Positions 1-10,711 of a stretch of DNA of 64,000 nt are shown here, piece after piece. The stretch's first letter is position 1, and each line of letters opens with the position of its first letter. The notes under the pieces were generated by a model, which did no database searches, was not told the DNA's origin, and was given only the letters and a program-made list of their open reading frames with translations. Where the stretch lies: the NCBI GenBank assembly GCA_036245525.1, contig BTPG01000004.1, forward strand, positions 213,280,751 to 213,344,750, in the 5' to 3' direction. The stretch comes from Semisulcospira habei (taxonomy: Eukaryota > Mollusca > Gastropoda > Semisulcospiridae). A program made the translations under genes and the position numbers.

Positions 1-91
1 CATGCGCCTGCCGCTAAACAAGGTATCAAGGTTGCTTAGCAGCTGGCGCAGGACTACGCTCGCCCCCAGGGAAAGGGAAGTGGTGGTGGGG

Positions 92-125
92 CAAATGAAA
101 TTAAATGAAACTTTATTTTATAGGA
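92..125 (-). mobile_element. possible LINE/SINE 3' end remnant
   Basis: Read on the minus strand this is AATAAAG followed by TTTCATTT-type short repeats, the same arrangement that ends the LINE copies elsewhere in the window. No coding part is attached, so it may be a severely truncated insertion. Confidence 0.35.
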
Positions 126-373
126 AGGGGAAGCTAGCAAGGTTAGGTCATTCCTCTTCTGGCTATGGTTTGAGCAAAGAATCCTTCGACCATAGTACCA
201 CCTTTTTCTTTACTTGGGTCTAACTCCTCTTGTACGACAACAAACAATTCATGTGACCAAGCAATATAAAAACAACAACAATGACAAACACCTAAACAAT
301 AACGCGAAAACATCGACAACTATGCGGACACCTGCACTGTTTACAGTATGTTCAAAAGGGTTGGGTTTACATA

Positions 374-617
374 ATATACTGTCAAGCAAAAGAGATGCGA
401 CATTTTTGGAATCGGCATTCTTTCGCGCCCCCGCCCCCGCCCCCCCCTTTCCCCTTACCTTTATTAAATTTTGGGAGACTGAAAAGAAACATTGTTAGGC
501 ATGCTGACTCCCTCCTCCCCTCCCCTCCTCCCGACCCCCCCCCCCCCATCCCCCAATGAAAAGTATTTTTCTACTCCACTTCCCAAAATGTTGCATTTCT
601 TTTGCTCGTCGGTATAT
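374..617. mobile_element. MITE-like element with about 36-bp inverted ends (family F)
   Basis: The left end (374-409) and the right end (582-617) are imperfect inverted repeats around GAGCAAAAGAAATGCGAC and flank a C-rich core. The same terminal sequence recurs as a closed palindrome at 19085-19189 and as single ends near 60585 and 60935. Confidence 0.6.
465..600. repeat. direct repeat, copy 1 (C-rich)
   Basis: The segment with AGGCATGCTGACTCCCTCC, a poly-C run and AATGAAAAGTA recurs at 1370-1485 with small differences. Copy 1 lies inside the family F element, so copy 2 is probably a piece of a second copy. Confidence 0.6.
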
Positions 618-1080
618 CAAAAATAGCTTTACATATTACATATCACAGATTACCACTCATCATTTTTCAAGCTGCACTGAATACACATTGGAAGTGAAAA
701 ACTGTACTGAAATAAAAGCAAAAGGAGGGTTGGGATTAATAGTAATATGGTGACGTTTTACGGCGGTTCTGCTCTGGGTTATACACTCCCCGAAGAGTCT
801 CTCAGCGCATACCATGACATTGCAAGAGGTCGCTTAGTGCTGGTTCGAAAGTTGATCCGCATTGGATTGCCCGCCCTGTCAGCAAAAGATCCTCGGACCG
901 ACGTGGGCCGTACTTGTATCGCGTACAGGGCGAATCACCTCGGACCCACGTTGACAATGGTGTACGAGCTGGGAGGTGGGGTGGGGTGGGGGAGTGGGGA
1001 GGTGGGGGGTGGGGGGTAAGGGGGGCGACTCTGGCTCCCCCAGTGAAAAAGTTGAGAGGGGGCAAAGTATCCCCTGCAGC

Positions 1081-1137
1081 CCCCCCCCCAACCCCCCCCA
1101 TTCCCCCCCCCCCCCCCACCAAAAAAAAAAAAAAAAT
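1081..1137. repeat. homopolymer tract, poly-C then poly-A
   Basis: Interrupted C runs pass into an A run near 1121. Open frames across it are Pro/Gly-rich artefacts. No gene is seen in 740-1370 apart from a weak family C-like stretch (TCCTCGGACCGACG) at about 889. Confidence 0.8.
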
Positions 1138-1369
1138 GTATGAGTAAAAATCATAGCACTTCAACTTAATTATCTATATTTTGTGTAAAAAAAAAATTAA
1201 ATCAGCAGAAAAAAAGAAATATCTATTTTTACATTTGTACGAGGTTTGACTGTCCTTCGCCGTCTGCCCCCCCCCCCCCACCCCACCTCCCCCCTTTTCC
1301 CCCCCGTTGTTTGAGTTGGTCGCCTTCTCATTCGCGACCCCCCCCCCCCCTCCCCGTCCCGCCTTCCCC

Positions 1370-1485
1370 TTACCTTTTTACATTTTGGGATACTGGAAAG
1401 TAACATTGTGAGGCATGCTGACTCCCTCCTCCCCTCCCCCCCCCCCCATCTCCTAATGAAAAGTACCTTTCTACTCCACTTGTCG
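1370..1485. repeat. direct repeat, copy 2 (C-rich)
   Basis: Second copy of the 465-600 segment, aligned through AGGCATGCTGACTCCC, a poly-C run and AATGAAAAGTACC. It lacks the outer inverted ends seen around copy 1. Confidence 0.6.
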
Positions 1486-1617
1486 GTCTTCACTGGTCCA
1501 CGCACAGCTGTGCCTAGCGGAGCCAGCTACGTCCCGAAGACCTTTGCTCACCAAGAAGACGTGGAACGTTCGACCGGCTGAGTCAGGGGCCAGATGCACG
1601 AGTGAGCTTAGTCCTGC

Positions 1618-1674
1618 GCCAGCCACTAAGCAAGGTGCTCCGCTATAGCGGAGCCACCTTGCTTAGTGGCTGGC
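1618..1674. repeat. palindrome, about 27-bp arms
   Basis: GCCAGCCACTAAGCAAGG pairs with CCTTGCTTAGTGGCTGGC around a CGCTATAGCG centre, with one bulged base. A diverged relative (GCTAAACAAGG ... TTGCTTAGC) lies at 3-50, so this is probably another small foldback family. Nothing coding is seen in 1486-2070. Confidence 0.75.
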
Positions 1675-2070
1675 ACGGAACTGAGTTCAGCCACTCACGC
1701 AGATGAGGCCCCTTGGATCAGATACAGGCATTAGGTTACGTCGCGTCCTTAATTAGAATGTCGGCGCACCATGTGTGCTGGTCTGAAATGTCAGAGACCT
1801 TGCGGCGCATGCCGTAAGGTCCAAAATCAAACACCAGCGCACAACCACACGTGGACTCAAAAATTAGGAATCGTATTTTCGTAGTATACACGCACTGTCG
1901 CTGTCCGCGAGTCGCAAAGACTACAATGGGTTCCTTGTCAGTATTGTTGCTGTTACAGAAGGACGAAATATTTTCTACACCCACCAGCCCAATCCGGCCC
2001 AAATACCTGTTAAAGACTTTTGGCTTACTGTCTTCAGTCACTGCCGAGATAACGTGAAAGCGGTCCAACT

Positions 2071-2160
2071 GCAAGAGTCATAATATATAGATCCTCATGA
2101 ACCCCTGAGACTGCGGGGGGAGGGGGGGGGGGGGGGCTCATGAAAATGTATGCCTTTTGC
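2071..2160. mobile_element. family A foldback core with expanded G loop
   Basis: The left arm GCAAGAG...TAGATCCTCATGA and the right arm CTCATGAAAATGTATGCC are diverged. The former GCGGGGG loop side has grown into a run of about 20 G. Flanks resemble the 2512-2729 element (GTTGAATGAACAAA). Confidence 0.7.
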
Positions 2161-2511
2161 CGCTGAGACCAGTTTGTATCCAATTTGTTTGGTCGGTTTT
2201 GGCTTTTGGTCAAAGTCGTTGAATGAACAAATATTTCAGAACAAACATGTACAAACGGTGTCAGGGAAGGGGGTAAATATTGACGTGTTTGGTTCAAGTT
2301 CTTTGTTTACTGGTTGTTTGGTTGGTTGGTTGGTTATTCGTTTATTTATTTTTTAATCATTGTTTGGTAAAGTGCTGGCTGAATAGTTGTTTGTTTGATT
2401 TGTTCGTTGGATTGTCGTTTGGTTCGTTTGTTTCTTTGATCGTTAGTTTGTGTTTTTGTTCTGGTGCAGACACACCCTGAGGGGGTAGTAATGCGCGGAA
2501 TAATTAATCGG

Positions 2512-2729
2512 TTAAACCCTTCACTGCCGACAAAAAGTGAACATAATCCGACTGCAAGAGACATAGATCCTTATGAGCCCCCGCGAAAGCGGGGGCTCAT
2601 AAGGATCTATGTCTCTTGCTGAGACTATTTGTATCCATGTTTTTTTTGGACGCAGGTTGTGGCTTTTGGTCGTTGAATGAACAAAGATTTCAGAAACAAA
2701 ATATGCGTGCAGTGGAATGGAAGAGGTTA
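2512..2729. mobile_element. family A TTAA-bounded MITE, full length
   Basis: It begins TTAAACCCTTCACTGCC and ends CAGTGG...GAGGTTAT, so the outer ends are diverged inverted repeats with TTAA-like borders. Inside, 2554-2584 and 2589-2619 form a perfect 31-bp stem closed by a GAAA tetraloop. TTAA borders with CCCTT-type ends are typical of piggyBac-type elements; that assignment is inference because no transposase is visible. Confidence 0.8.
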
Positions 2730-3427
2730 TGTAATTACCCCCACAGACAGCCACAGACACACACACTTACCAGCAATTAATAGGTCGCTTATAATTCCGC
2801 GTAGTATCAGTGACACAAGGTCGCATATAACAACGCTTTGCCGTCAGACGTCCCGACAGCACTTTTACTAGAAAAATTACTCCGCTTATAACAAACTTCG
2901 GATTATACGACGAGAACAGATGGGTCGATTAGTTTACACTATTTTAGCGGCGCATATCTGTCAGAGCTTTTGTTACTGTCAAAAGCACCATTCTCCAGAG
3001 AGGCCGGTAATCAACTACAGTAAACTTCGGATGAAATAGAAAACGCCAGGGGACCCAAATATGTCTGTTGTTATGTCCGAAGTTTGTTATAAGCGATGCA
3101 GCTTCCATATATTGACTCAGGGTAAGTCGGGACCTCCGAAAAAGTGTTGGTGTATCCAAGCTTTTTTATACCCGGCTTTTGTTATATTAGAAGTAAGTTA
3201 CAAGCGAAGCGCACTTTGGTTCAGAATTGTCCGAGACCACCCCAGTGAGAAAATATCTTCGGGCCGACGTTGGCCGCAGTGGGTCTTTTGCTACGGGGAA
3301 CATAACCGCACGCAGGAACCTTTAAGCTGGAAAGTGACACGCGTGCCAAACCGGCGACCATATTGTATACGGCATTGTTCCCATATCACATCTTCTCACT
3401 CCAGATATTTCGGCACCAACCGTCGTC
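2730..3427. other. non-coding stretch
   Basis: No convincing exon or element body is seen. Weak inverted matches occur between 2760-2900 and 3055-3200 (AACTTCGGATT against ATGTCCGAAGTTTGTTATAAGCG), suggesting an eroded foldback element. A family C-like trace, TTCGGGCCGACGTTGGCCGC, lies near 3258. Confidence 0.4.
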
Positions 3428-3494
3428 GCAAGAGACACAGATCCTCATGCGCCCCCGCAAGGCTGCGGGGGCTCATGAGGATCTATGCCTCTTG
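3428..3494. mobile_element. family A foldback core
   Basis: The arms GCAAGAGACACAGATCC and GGATCTATGCCTCTTG flank the GCCCCCGCA/TGCGGGGGC centre. The stem is about 30 bp with a few mismatches. Confidence 0.85.
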
Positions 3495-3840
3495 ATTGGT
3501 TTTCTAACGTCTGTGTTTTTCTATCCCGCGAGAAGGTCACAGGGTTGTAGATCTGCGTGATGCAATTATTCTCATTCTTTCCATAGAAGTATACTGAACC
3601 GCACGAGACCTTGCGATGACCCGGCCTACGGGTCACGTCACGATAGTCTGCCTCTCCTGATTGGTCGCTTGCGGGCGTGGAACCCGCCGGGATGTCGACC
3701 TGACTGAGTCTGACTAGACCATTCCAGAAAGGCGGATAGAACTCGGGCGTTTCAAGTTACTGAGTTTAATTTTTTTTTTTTTTTTTTTAAATTCCCTTGT
3801 TCTCTGTTTCGGGTCTGGTTTACCTCTTTGTTGCCTGCTC

Positions 3841-3914
3841 AGAGGCCGGCATAGATAGTCAGGCATGAGCCCCCGCAACTGCGAGGCGGGCTGATGAGGA
3901 TCAATACCTCTTGC
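3841..3914. mobile_element. family A foldback core, degenerate
   Basis: GGCATAGAT, CATGAGCCCCCGCAACTGCG and TGATGAGGATCAATACCTCTTGC are recognisable, but both arms carry substitutions. Confidence 0.65.
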
Positions 3915-3991
3915 ATTTGGGTGGTGTTCCGATTTACTCCGCGGCACCGTGCCGAACTGGTTAAATTGTTTATTCGATTGCTTGTCAGTTA

Positions 3992-3993
<2 letters not shown>

Positions 3994-4060
<67 letters not shown>
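3994..4060. repeat. (CT)n microsatellite
   Basis: An uninterrupted CT array abuts LINE sequence beginning CGTAGGAAATCCCCTG. The identical junction occurs, inverted, at 52512/52513. Confidence 0.95.
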
Positions 4061-4064
<4 letters not shown>

Positions 4065-5859
4065 GGAAATCCCCTGTAATCCCGACTACCCTGACTGCCG
4101 ATAATTTTAACGATCATTTCCTTTCAATTGCCGAGTCCCTGGTCCCTTCTAAAACAAACTGTCGGCCCTATACCTGTCCCGACACCCTGATTGATTTATG
4201 TAGAACGCGAACTGTACAATTTGATCCTTTTGCTATTCCGCCTCTGGCAGTTCACGAGGTTGGTAAGACAATAAGTTCCATGAAGAATAAAAAGTATTCC
4301 GGGCCAGATGAAATAAGCCCCAAAATACTGAAACTATCACTTCCCTATGTTGTAGAAACAATAACTTATGTCTACAATTTATGCATACAGAAAAATGTTT
4401 TCCCAAAAGAACTGAAAAAGGCTAAAGTTATTCCCCTACCTAAAACAAAATATCTGTCCGATGTTAACAATTATCGCCCCATTTCACTTTTGTCTGTCTT
4501 AAGTAAACCCCTTGAACGACACATTCATAAGAATCTGTTAGAATACCTGGGAAAACGCAAATTAATCCACCCCCTCCAGTCAGGTTTTCGCCCGAAGCAT
4601 AGTTGTCATACAGCCTTATCGCGACTTACAGACACGTGGCTAAGTTCAATGAACAAAGGCGAATTCACAGGTGCTGTTTTCATAGACCTTCGGAAAGCTT
4701 TCGACATGGTAGATCATGAAATTCTCCTTTCCAAGCTCAGTATATATCTGGATGGTTCATTTTCAAGAAACTGTTTTCATACATCAGACGGCAGTTCTCA
4801 GGCATTCATTCCTTTAAAACAACCTCGTTTTTTGCTTCCTATCTTACAGACAGACATCAGCGCGTGATGGCCAATGGATCTTACTCTTCAAGTGGTTTAG
4901 TAACAAGAGGAGTGCCCCAGGGCTCTGTCCTGGGACCTCTTCTCTTTTGCATATTTATCAATGACCTGCCACTACATTTCACGAATGACAAAATTGCATG
5001 TGACTTGTTTGCCGATGACGCAACAATCCACACCCCAGATAAGTGTCTTTAGTCTTTAAATGGTCGTTTGCAACAGGGACTGAGCGAAATTTCCAAATGG
5101 TGTGAAAATAATGCAATGATCCTTGATCCCACCAAAACCGAATGTATGACGATAGCAACCCGTCAGAAGCATCAGCTCAAGCCACTTTCGCTTAGCCTGG
5201 AGATCCAAGACCACACCATTACACAAGTAACTGAACATCGCCTACTTGGAGTTATTGTTGATAACTAGATGAAATGGCAATCTCACATCAATGCTGTCTG
5301 TAAAACTGTGTCCAGAAATGTGTTTATGCTGTCTAAGCTAAAATATCTTATTAATGTCGACACTCGCAAACTATTTTACAATGCCCATGTCAAATCCCAC
5401 ATCGATTATGCCTCCACGACATGGGACGGCAGCGGTGACATACAAATGAAGAGGCTTAACTCCTTGTATCGCAGGGCAGTGAAGCAGATCATGCCTGATC
5501 CAGCTCTTTCTACTGACCAAAAATTTGAAAAACTAAAATTGCTTCCTCTTGACAAGCACCATCTCTTTAACAAAGGGGTAGTCATGTATAAAATCTGGAA
5601 TGAAATCCACCCAGAATACTTGTGTAATCTCTTCACCAAGGCAGCTTCAGGCTATTCAACATCAAGGCGAAACTTCATCACAGCACGCCCGAGGATAGAT
5701 TTATTTAAAACCACCCTCGCTTTCTCGGGCGCCTCGTTTTGGAATAAACTGCCAGCGCACATAACACACACTGGTTCACTCCCCTCTTTCAAGGAAAGCC
5801 TCTTCAAGTACCTGCTATCTAACAGCTCATTCACTGGTTCGGGTATCTCCATCGCCTAA
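4061..5859 (+). pseudogene. LINE reverse transcriptase, frameshifted
   Basis: Reverse-transcriptase remnant that would have copied LINE RNA at a nicked target. Visible in order are a linker ([16 protein letters not shown]), the fingers motif [13 protein letters not shown] near 4470, [14 protein letters not shown] near 4580, FIDLRKAFDMVDH near 4680, GVPQGSVLGPLLF near 4912, the catalytic FADD near 5008-5019, LLGVIVDN, and the C-terminal HIDYASTTWDG region. A frame change near 4740 splits the palm, and stops lie at about 5050 and 5266. The minus-strand copy at 51691-52512 has the same break, so the lesion predates the copying. Clade placement within CR1/L2/Jockey is by motif recall only. Confidence 0.88.
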
Positions 5860-5918
5860 AGCCTTGATATTAACCTCCGCGCGCACGTGCGTGTATGTGG
5901 GTGTGTGCGCACGCGTGC

Positions 5919-5978
<60 letters not shown>

Positions 5979-6326
5979 GCATGCGGCGCGAGCGTGCGCG
6001 CGTGTTTGATTTCAGTGAAAAAAGGAATTTTAAAGACTATCTTCTTTTCTTTTCTTCCCCCCCCCCCCCCCCCCCCCCCCCGTTCACATTGTTAGTAGTC
6101 ATAATTGGTGCGCTCCATTTTGCCTTATCCATCTCTTTTTCAGAACGACTTGTTATATTATGTGCACTTTTATGTTAGTAGCTTTGTACCTCTGTATGTT
6201 AGTAGCCTTGTACCTCTAGCAGAGTTGTACCTTTGTAGATTAGCAACGGCAAGCGTGAAAAATGGCACATGTGCTAACTGCTTCTTCCGTTCAGAAATAA
6301 AGTTTCATTTCATTTCATTTCATTTC

Positions 6327-6330
<4 letters not shown>
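4061..6330 (+). mobile_element. CR1/L2-like non-LTR retrotransposon, 5'-truncated
   Basis: The element lacks the endonuclease half. It runs from the linker before the reverse transcriptase through RT motifs and a C-terminal domain to a 3' UTR that ends with a short stem (CAACGG at 6244-6249 with CCGTT at 6287-6291), AATAAA at 6296-6301 and a TTTCA tail that continues into a CT array. An internal GT array lies at about 5920-5978 and a C run near 6058-6082. The copy is dead (see the RT entry). Confidence 0.9.

Positions 6331-6394
<64 letters not shown>
6331..6394. repeat. (CT)n microsatellite between two LINE pieces
   Basis: Follows the TTTCATTTCATTT tail of the LINE at 4061-6330 and is directly followed by internal LINE sequence. 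Confidence 0.95.
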
Positions 6395-6398
<4 letters not shown>

Positions 6399-7917
6399 GG
6401 TGCGCAAACAATGAAATGATTTTAAATCCTTCCAAAGCGGAATGCGGCATGACGATAACAACCCGTCAAAAGCATCAGCTCAAGCTACTTACACTCAGCC
6501 CGACTATCCATAATGACACCGTTATCTAGGTCACTGCGGAACACCGATTACTTGGTGTAATTGTTGATGACCAGATGAAGTGGCAATCGCACATAAATGT
6601 TGTATGTAAAACTGTTGCCAGAAATGTTTTTATGCTTTCAAAGTTGAAGTACATTATCGATGTTGATGCCGGCAAGTTATTTTGCAATGCACATGTCAAA
6701 TCCCACATCGATTATGCGTCCACGATATGGGATGGCAGCGGTGACATACACTTGAAGAGGCTTAACTCCCTGCATTGTTGTTTTCTTCATTTTAATGTCC
6801 CACTAGCACAAAATGTGATCGGGGACTAATCTCCCTGCATCGGAGAGCATCGAAACATATACTGCCTGATTCAGCCCTGCGGACGAAAAACTTGAAAACC
6901 TGAAAATGCTACCTCTTAGCAAGCATAATCTTTTAAAGAAGGGTGTGATAATTTATAAAATCTGGAATGAGATTAGAAAAACTGAAAATGATACCTCTTA
7001 GCAAGCACCATCTTTTAAACAAGGGTGTGGTTATGTATAAAATCTGGAATGAGATTAACCCAGAATATCTTTGTAAGCTTTTTACCAAGGCAAGTCCAGG
7101 TTATTCTACTTCAAGACAAAACTTTATTACACCGCGCCCCAGGATAGATCTATTTAAAACCAGTGTATCTTTCTCAGGCGCATCTTTCTGGAACAAACTG
7201 CCTACATGTATAACACACGCTAGCTCCCTTTCCTCTTTGAAGGAATGCCTCCTCAAGTACTTGTTGTCCGCTGCCACAACTGAGAATCCGTATGGAACAT
7301 GTGCTTATCGTAATCAGTGCATGCTGCCGTATGGTTTGGCCATATTAACTTTAGTAATAATCGCCTAATTACATAATTTATTTTTCTATTATAATCGAAA
7401 TACTTTTTTCTGTCTTAAGTGAATTTTCACTATGATTCAAATGATTTGCTTAGTATATAGGTTGTCATTAGCACGTGTCTGTGTGTGCGTGCGCGCGCGC
7501 GCGCGTGTGTATGTGTTTGCGCGCGTTGCGTGTATATTTTTTAAAAATGTATGACCGAATGAATGAATGAATTTATTTAATGTCTCTTCATGTTTAATGT
7601 TTTCTAATCTTTCCTTTGTGTAATTTGGTACTATTACAATTATTACCCTGTGTTTGTAGAGGGGGGAGCTAGGTAGCACAGTTGGTAGAGCGTTCTACTC
7701 TCGACTAAAAGGACATGGGTTGGAACCAAGCTGGGGTCAAAATTTGTACAGACCTCTTTTCGGTGCCCCGTCTTTGAAATCACCTTCGTGGTGGAGAAAA
7801 GACATCAAGCCCAAAACGTTTTTGTGTTTGTAGAGTAGCAACGGCAAGTATGAAAAATGGCACATGTGCTAATTACTTCATCCGTTGAGAAATAAAGTTC
7901 AATTTCATTTCATTTCT
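6395..7917 (+). mobile_element. CR1/L2-like LINE, 3' half only
   Basis: C-terminal RT region and 3' UTR. Two open pieces (6575-6829 and 6967-7368) read KWQSHINVVCKTVARNVFML and NKGVVMYKIWNEINPEYLC and match the end of the preceding LINE. Between them are an unrelated insert near 6780-6840 and a tandem duplication of about 75 bp (6905-6975 against 6985-7055). The 3' UTR is interrupted by a SINE at 7662-7822. The element ends with CAACGG (7839-7844), CCGTTG (7882-7887), AATAAA (7891-7896) and TTTCATTTC repeats. Confidence 0.87.
7662..7822 (+). mobile_element. tRNA-derived SINE with 13-bp target duplication
   Basis: A tRNA-like head carries a Pol III A box (TAGCACAGTTGGTAGAGC) and B box (GGTTGGAACC). 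The body ends GTGGTGGAGAAAAGACATC...AACG, also seen in the SINEs at 17097 and 35113. It is flanked by perfect copies of TGTGTTTGTAGAG at 7649-7661 and 7823-7835, and so inserted into the LINE 3' UTR after the LINE had landed. Confidence 0.9.
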
Positions 7918-7947
7918 CTCCTTAGTTGCCTGCTCGGCGTTAAACCC

Positions 7948-8091
<144 letters not shown>

Positions 8092-8428
8092 TACGAATAA
8101 AAAGAAGAAAAAGAAAAAAGGACAAGACACACACAAAATAAAGTAGAAAGCAGCAAGCAACGAGCTCAGCACTAAATTCGTTTAAAAAAAAAAAGTTATT
8201 TCCTTCGATGCTTGCCGTTTCATAGTTTATTTCGTGTGTGCCTTGTTGTTTTCTCTTCTTCTTCACAGTCTTTGTATCGTTTCCTTGTTTATCCTTGTGC
8301 TCCTTTTGCTAGTTTTTTTTTGTTTTTGTTTGTTTGTTTTGGTTGGCTTATTTCCGGCTTTTTGTTTTTTTCCTTTTAACTTTCCCACATTTGCAACTCG
8401 ATGCAGACACTCAAAGGGACGACATATT

Positions 8429-8512
8429 TTTAACTCATTCGCGGCCAGCCGCATCCGGATGCGCGGCGTAAGCCGCGCCGGCATCTGGATGCGGCTGGCC
8501 GCGAATAAGTTG
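8429..8512. mobile_element. short TTAA-bounded GC-rich palindrome
   Basis: It starts TTAACTCATTCGCGGCC and ends GGCCGCGAATAAGTTGA, so one TTAA border has mutated. Stems of about 30 bp (GCGGCCAGCCGCATCC and its complement) surround a GTAA loop. The outer TTAACTCATTC matches family D ends. Confidence 0.8.
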
Positions 8513-8562
8513 ACACCTTGACTGGCCTAGAAAAATCGAAAAACTGAACACGACCACTCAAC

Positions 8563-8614
8563 CGCAAGCGGTATAGATCAGTTGCGGGGGCTCATGAGGA
8601 TCTATACCTCTTGC
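8563..8614. mobile_element. family A foldback core, one arm deleted
   Basis: The right arm GCGGGGGCTCATGAGGATCT is intact while the left arm stops after GGTATAGATC, so this copy cannot form the full hairpin. Confidence 0.7.
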
Positions 8615-8658
8615 TGAAACTACTTTGTATCCATTGTCCTTTGACGACTGGCGATCTG

Positions 8659-8796
8659 TTAAAGTTACCATGATAGTTCAAGGGTGGTGGCAGCATAGCT
8701 TGGCGCCTATAGGCGCCAAGCTATTCTACCACCACCCTTGAACTGTCATGCTCGAGCCGTATCTTGCTGTGGTGTGTCGCGGGAAAAATGAGTTAA
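8659..8796. mobile_element. family D TTAA-bounded foldback, shortened
   Basis: It is bordered by TTAA at 8659-8662 and 8793-8796. The stem CATGATAGTTCAAGGGTGG...AGCTTGGCGCC pairs with its complement around a TATA loop. It is 138 bp against 213-214 bp for full copies; one shoulder is missing. Confidence 0.82.
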
Positions 8797-10055
8797 TCAT
8801 TTTGACACGCGTTTCTTGTTCCTGGTCATAGAAGAAAACACTAAAAGCTTGTCAGGACTGAATATTGGGCCCACTACCGCCGTAGCTGTTCATATAGTTA
8901 TGCTTCTGTAACAGATAGTCAAGTTACGAAACGCTACACACAGGTCTAGTTATAGTTCATTTAGACACAAGGCAGGCAATCCAGTTCAGCACTGTATACG
9001 TCGTCTTTATATCAGTAATCTGACAATGACTCCACTCCGTTCTAGAAATGCAACGCTATCCGGCAGTGCCAGAAACAGCACTGAAATGAATATCCTACTG
9101 ACACCGTGACGCTAACGCCGACTGCGCAGAATGAATAAGTGCGATTACGCGTGTGCTTTTGCTGCGCGTCCAACTAAAATGCTGTTAAAGTTAACTTGAA
9201 TTAGGTGTGTCGACAAGGCGTAACAAACACAAATGGTGCTGAAACGTGTCTTCACTGATTTATGCGTAATGGTACTTTGATAACATATTTTTCGGCGTAC
9301 TATTTCAAACCGGTCTCAATGTTTCAGTTTTCAGTTCAGTTTTACTAGTACCAGAGTTCATTCACACGTTACAACAGTAACTATGGCAGCCGCGTCCACG
9401 GCTGAAAAGTCTAGAGTTGAACCGCGCCACACATCTGCCAGAGGCATAGCCGATCCTCATGAGCCTGCGCAGTTGCAGAGGCTCATGGTGACATAATATA
9501 CTTCTTATCGGGAAAAATTATATTTGTGTTCCTCAAGCGGACTTTTCAAAGATTGTAGTTGTACTGATAGTTGTGTGGTTGCGTACACAAGTCAGTGTGT
9601 TTCCAGTGACCAGTTCATTTCGATTGTAGACGGAGTCAAAATTATGTGACCTACATTACTGTTCTGATCTATAAATGTGGGCCTTACGGATCCTAAAAGT
9701 ATGCTGGTCCATGATTTTGGACTTCAAAAGCATAGTTTTATTTTTATTTTGTAATAACTTGTAAATGAGGCACAAGTGTCCAGCGTGAAAATAGGATACT
9801 AATTGTCTTTTCTTTTCAGTTTGAACCAATATGCCTTCCGGTTTGGCAGAGCTTGTAGTGCCGGTCGGTGCCAGCCTATGGTCGGGCACTACTTCTGAGC
9901 TACAAAGGGCGATGTGAGTGCTGGTATGTGATGTTGAACCTTACGGCTCTACGCCGAAAGATTGACTGCAATTCACTCGGACCGACGCATATATTCACAG
10001 ACATATTCCTATAGACTTTTAGTTGTTCGTTCAGTTAAGAAAGTTTAGTATCAAA
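8797..10055. other. non-coding stretch with one degenerate family A trace
   Basis: No exon with usable splice sites and no RT similarity is seen. A degenerate family A core (GATCCTCATGAGCC ... GAGGCTCATGG) lies at about 9440-9490. Confidence 0.4.
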
Positions 10056-10069
10056 CGAAGAGTCTGAGA

Positions 10070-10391
10070 TGGTTTGTTGGCGGTTTAACGTCCACAACAC
10101 CGAAGTGATCATGGACGGCCCTGACGGGCGGGTTATGGGGGACAGGGAAATCTATTGCCTATGGAGTACGACCTAAACACTGATCAACTCAGGCGCACTC
10201 CAACTATGCCAATTTGATTTACCAGGACTTTTCAACGGACATGCTATTGAACAAGCCCGTCTTTTCAGTCCACCTGGACTGCGAGTCTAGCTACTGGGGC
10301 CGGGACGGGGATTCGAACCCACGACCGGCGATTCCCTTCGCTCTCCTGCTCAGTCCGACGCTTAACCGCCTGAGCTATTTCGGACTCGTAT
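10070..10391 (-). mobile_element. tRNA-derived SINE, complete, with 13-bp target duplication
   Basis: On the minus strand the head reads as a tRNA-like A box (TAGCTCAGGCGGTTAAGCG) and B box (GGTTCGAATCC). The body runs to about 10070. Perfect copies of GAAGAGTCTGAGA flank it at 10057-10069 and 10392-10404. It is a different SINE family from those at 7662 and 35113. Confidence 0.9.
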
Positions 10392-10452
10392 GAAGAGTCT
10401 GAGAATCGATAGGGCGAGCATTCTGTAGACAAGAGGCATAAATCTATGCCGC

Positions 10453-10562
10453 CTTTTGTCTACAGAAATCTCGGTATGAGCTTGTGGCTCTTGTACTACA
10501 TTGAACACTTTTGTCTACAGAAATCTCGGTATGAGCTTGTGGCTCTTGTACTACATTGAACA
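10453..10562. repeat. 55-bp tandem duplication
   Basis: Two virtually identical 55-bp units beginning CTTTTGTCTACAGAAATCTC lie head to tail (10453-10507 and 10508-10562). Confidence 0.9.
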
Positions 10563-10672
10563 CTTTTGTCTCTAGCAGCTGGCGCTAGAGAAGAAAGGGG
10601 AAGCGACCGAAACGTAATTAGAAGTGACGGGCGAATGGTAATGGCTGATAACACGGACACTTGATCATGTTA

Positions 10673-10673
<1 letters not shown>

Positions 10674-10708
<35 letters not shown>
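10674..10708. repeat. (CT)n microsatellite at a LINE edge
   Basis: Short CT array immediately before LINE endonuclease-coding sequence. Confidence 0.92.

Positions 10709-10711
<3 letters not shown>

Noticed and set aside
2554..2619. Rho-independent terminator or CRISPR-like repeats
   Set aside because: The host is eukaryotic, and the hairpins are dispersed mobile-element cores without regular spacers.
7670..7735. tRNA gene (also considered at 10320-10390, 35125-35200 and 51170-51237, minus strand for the second and fourth)
   Set aside because: A and B boxes are present, but acceptor stems do not pair and a shared non-tRNA body follows, so these are SINE heads.
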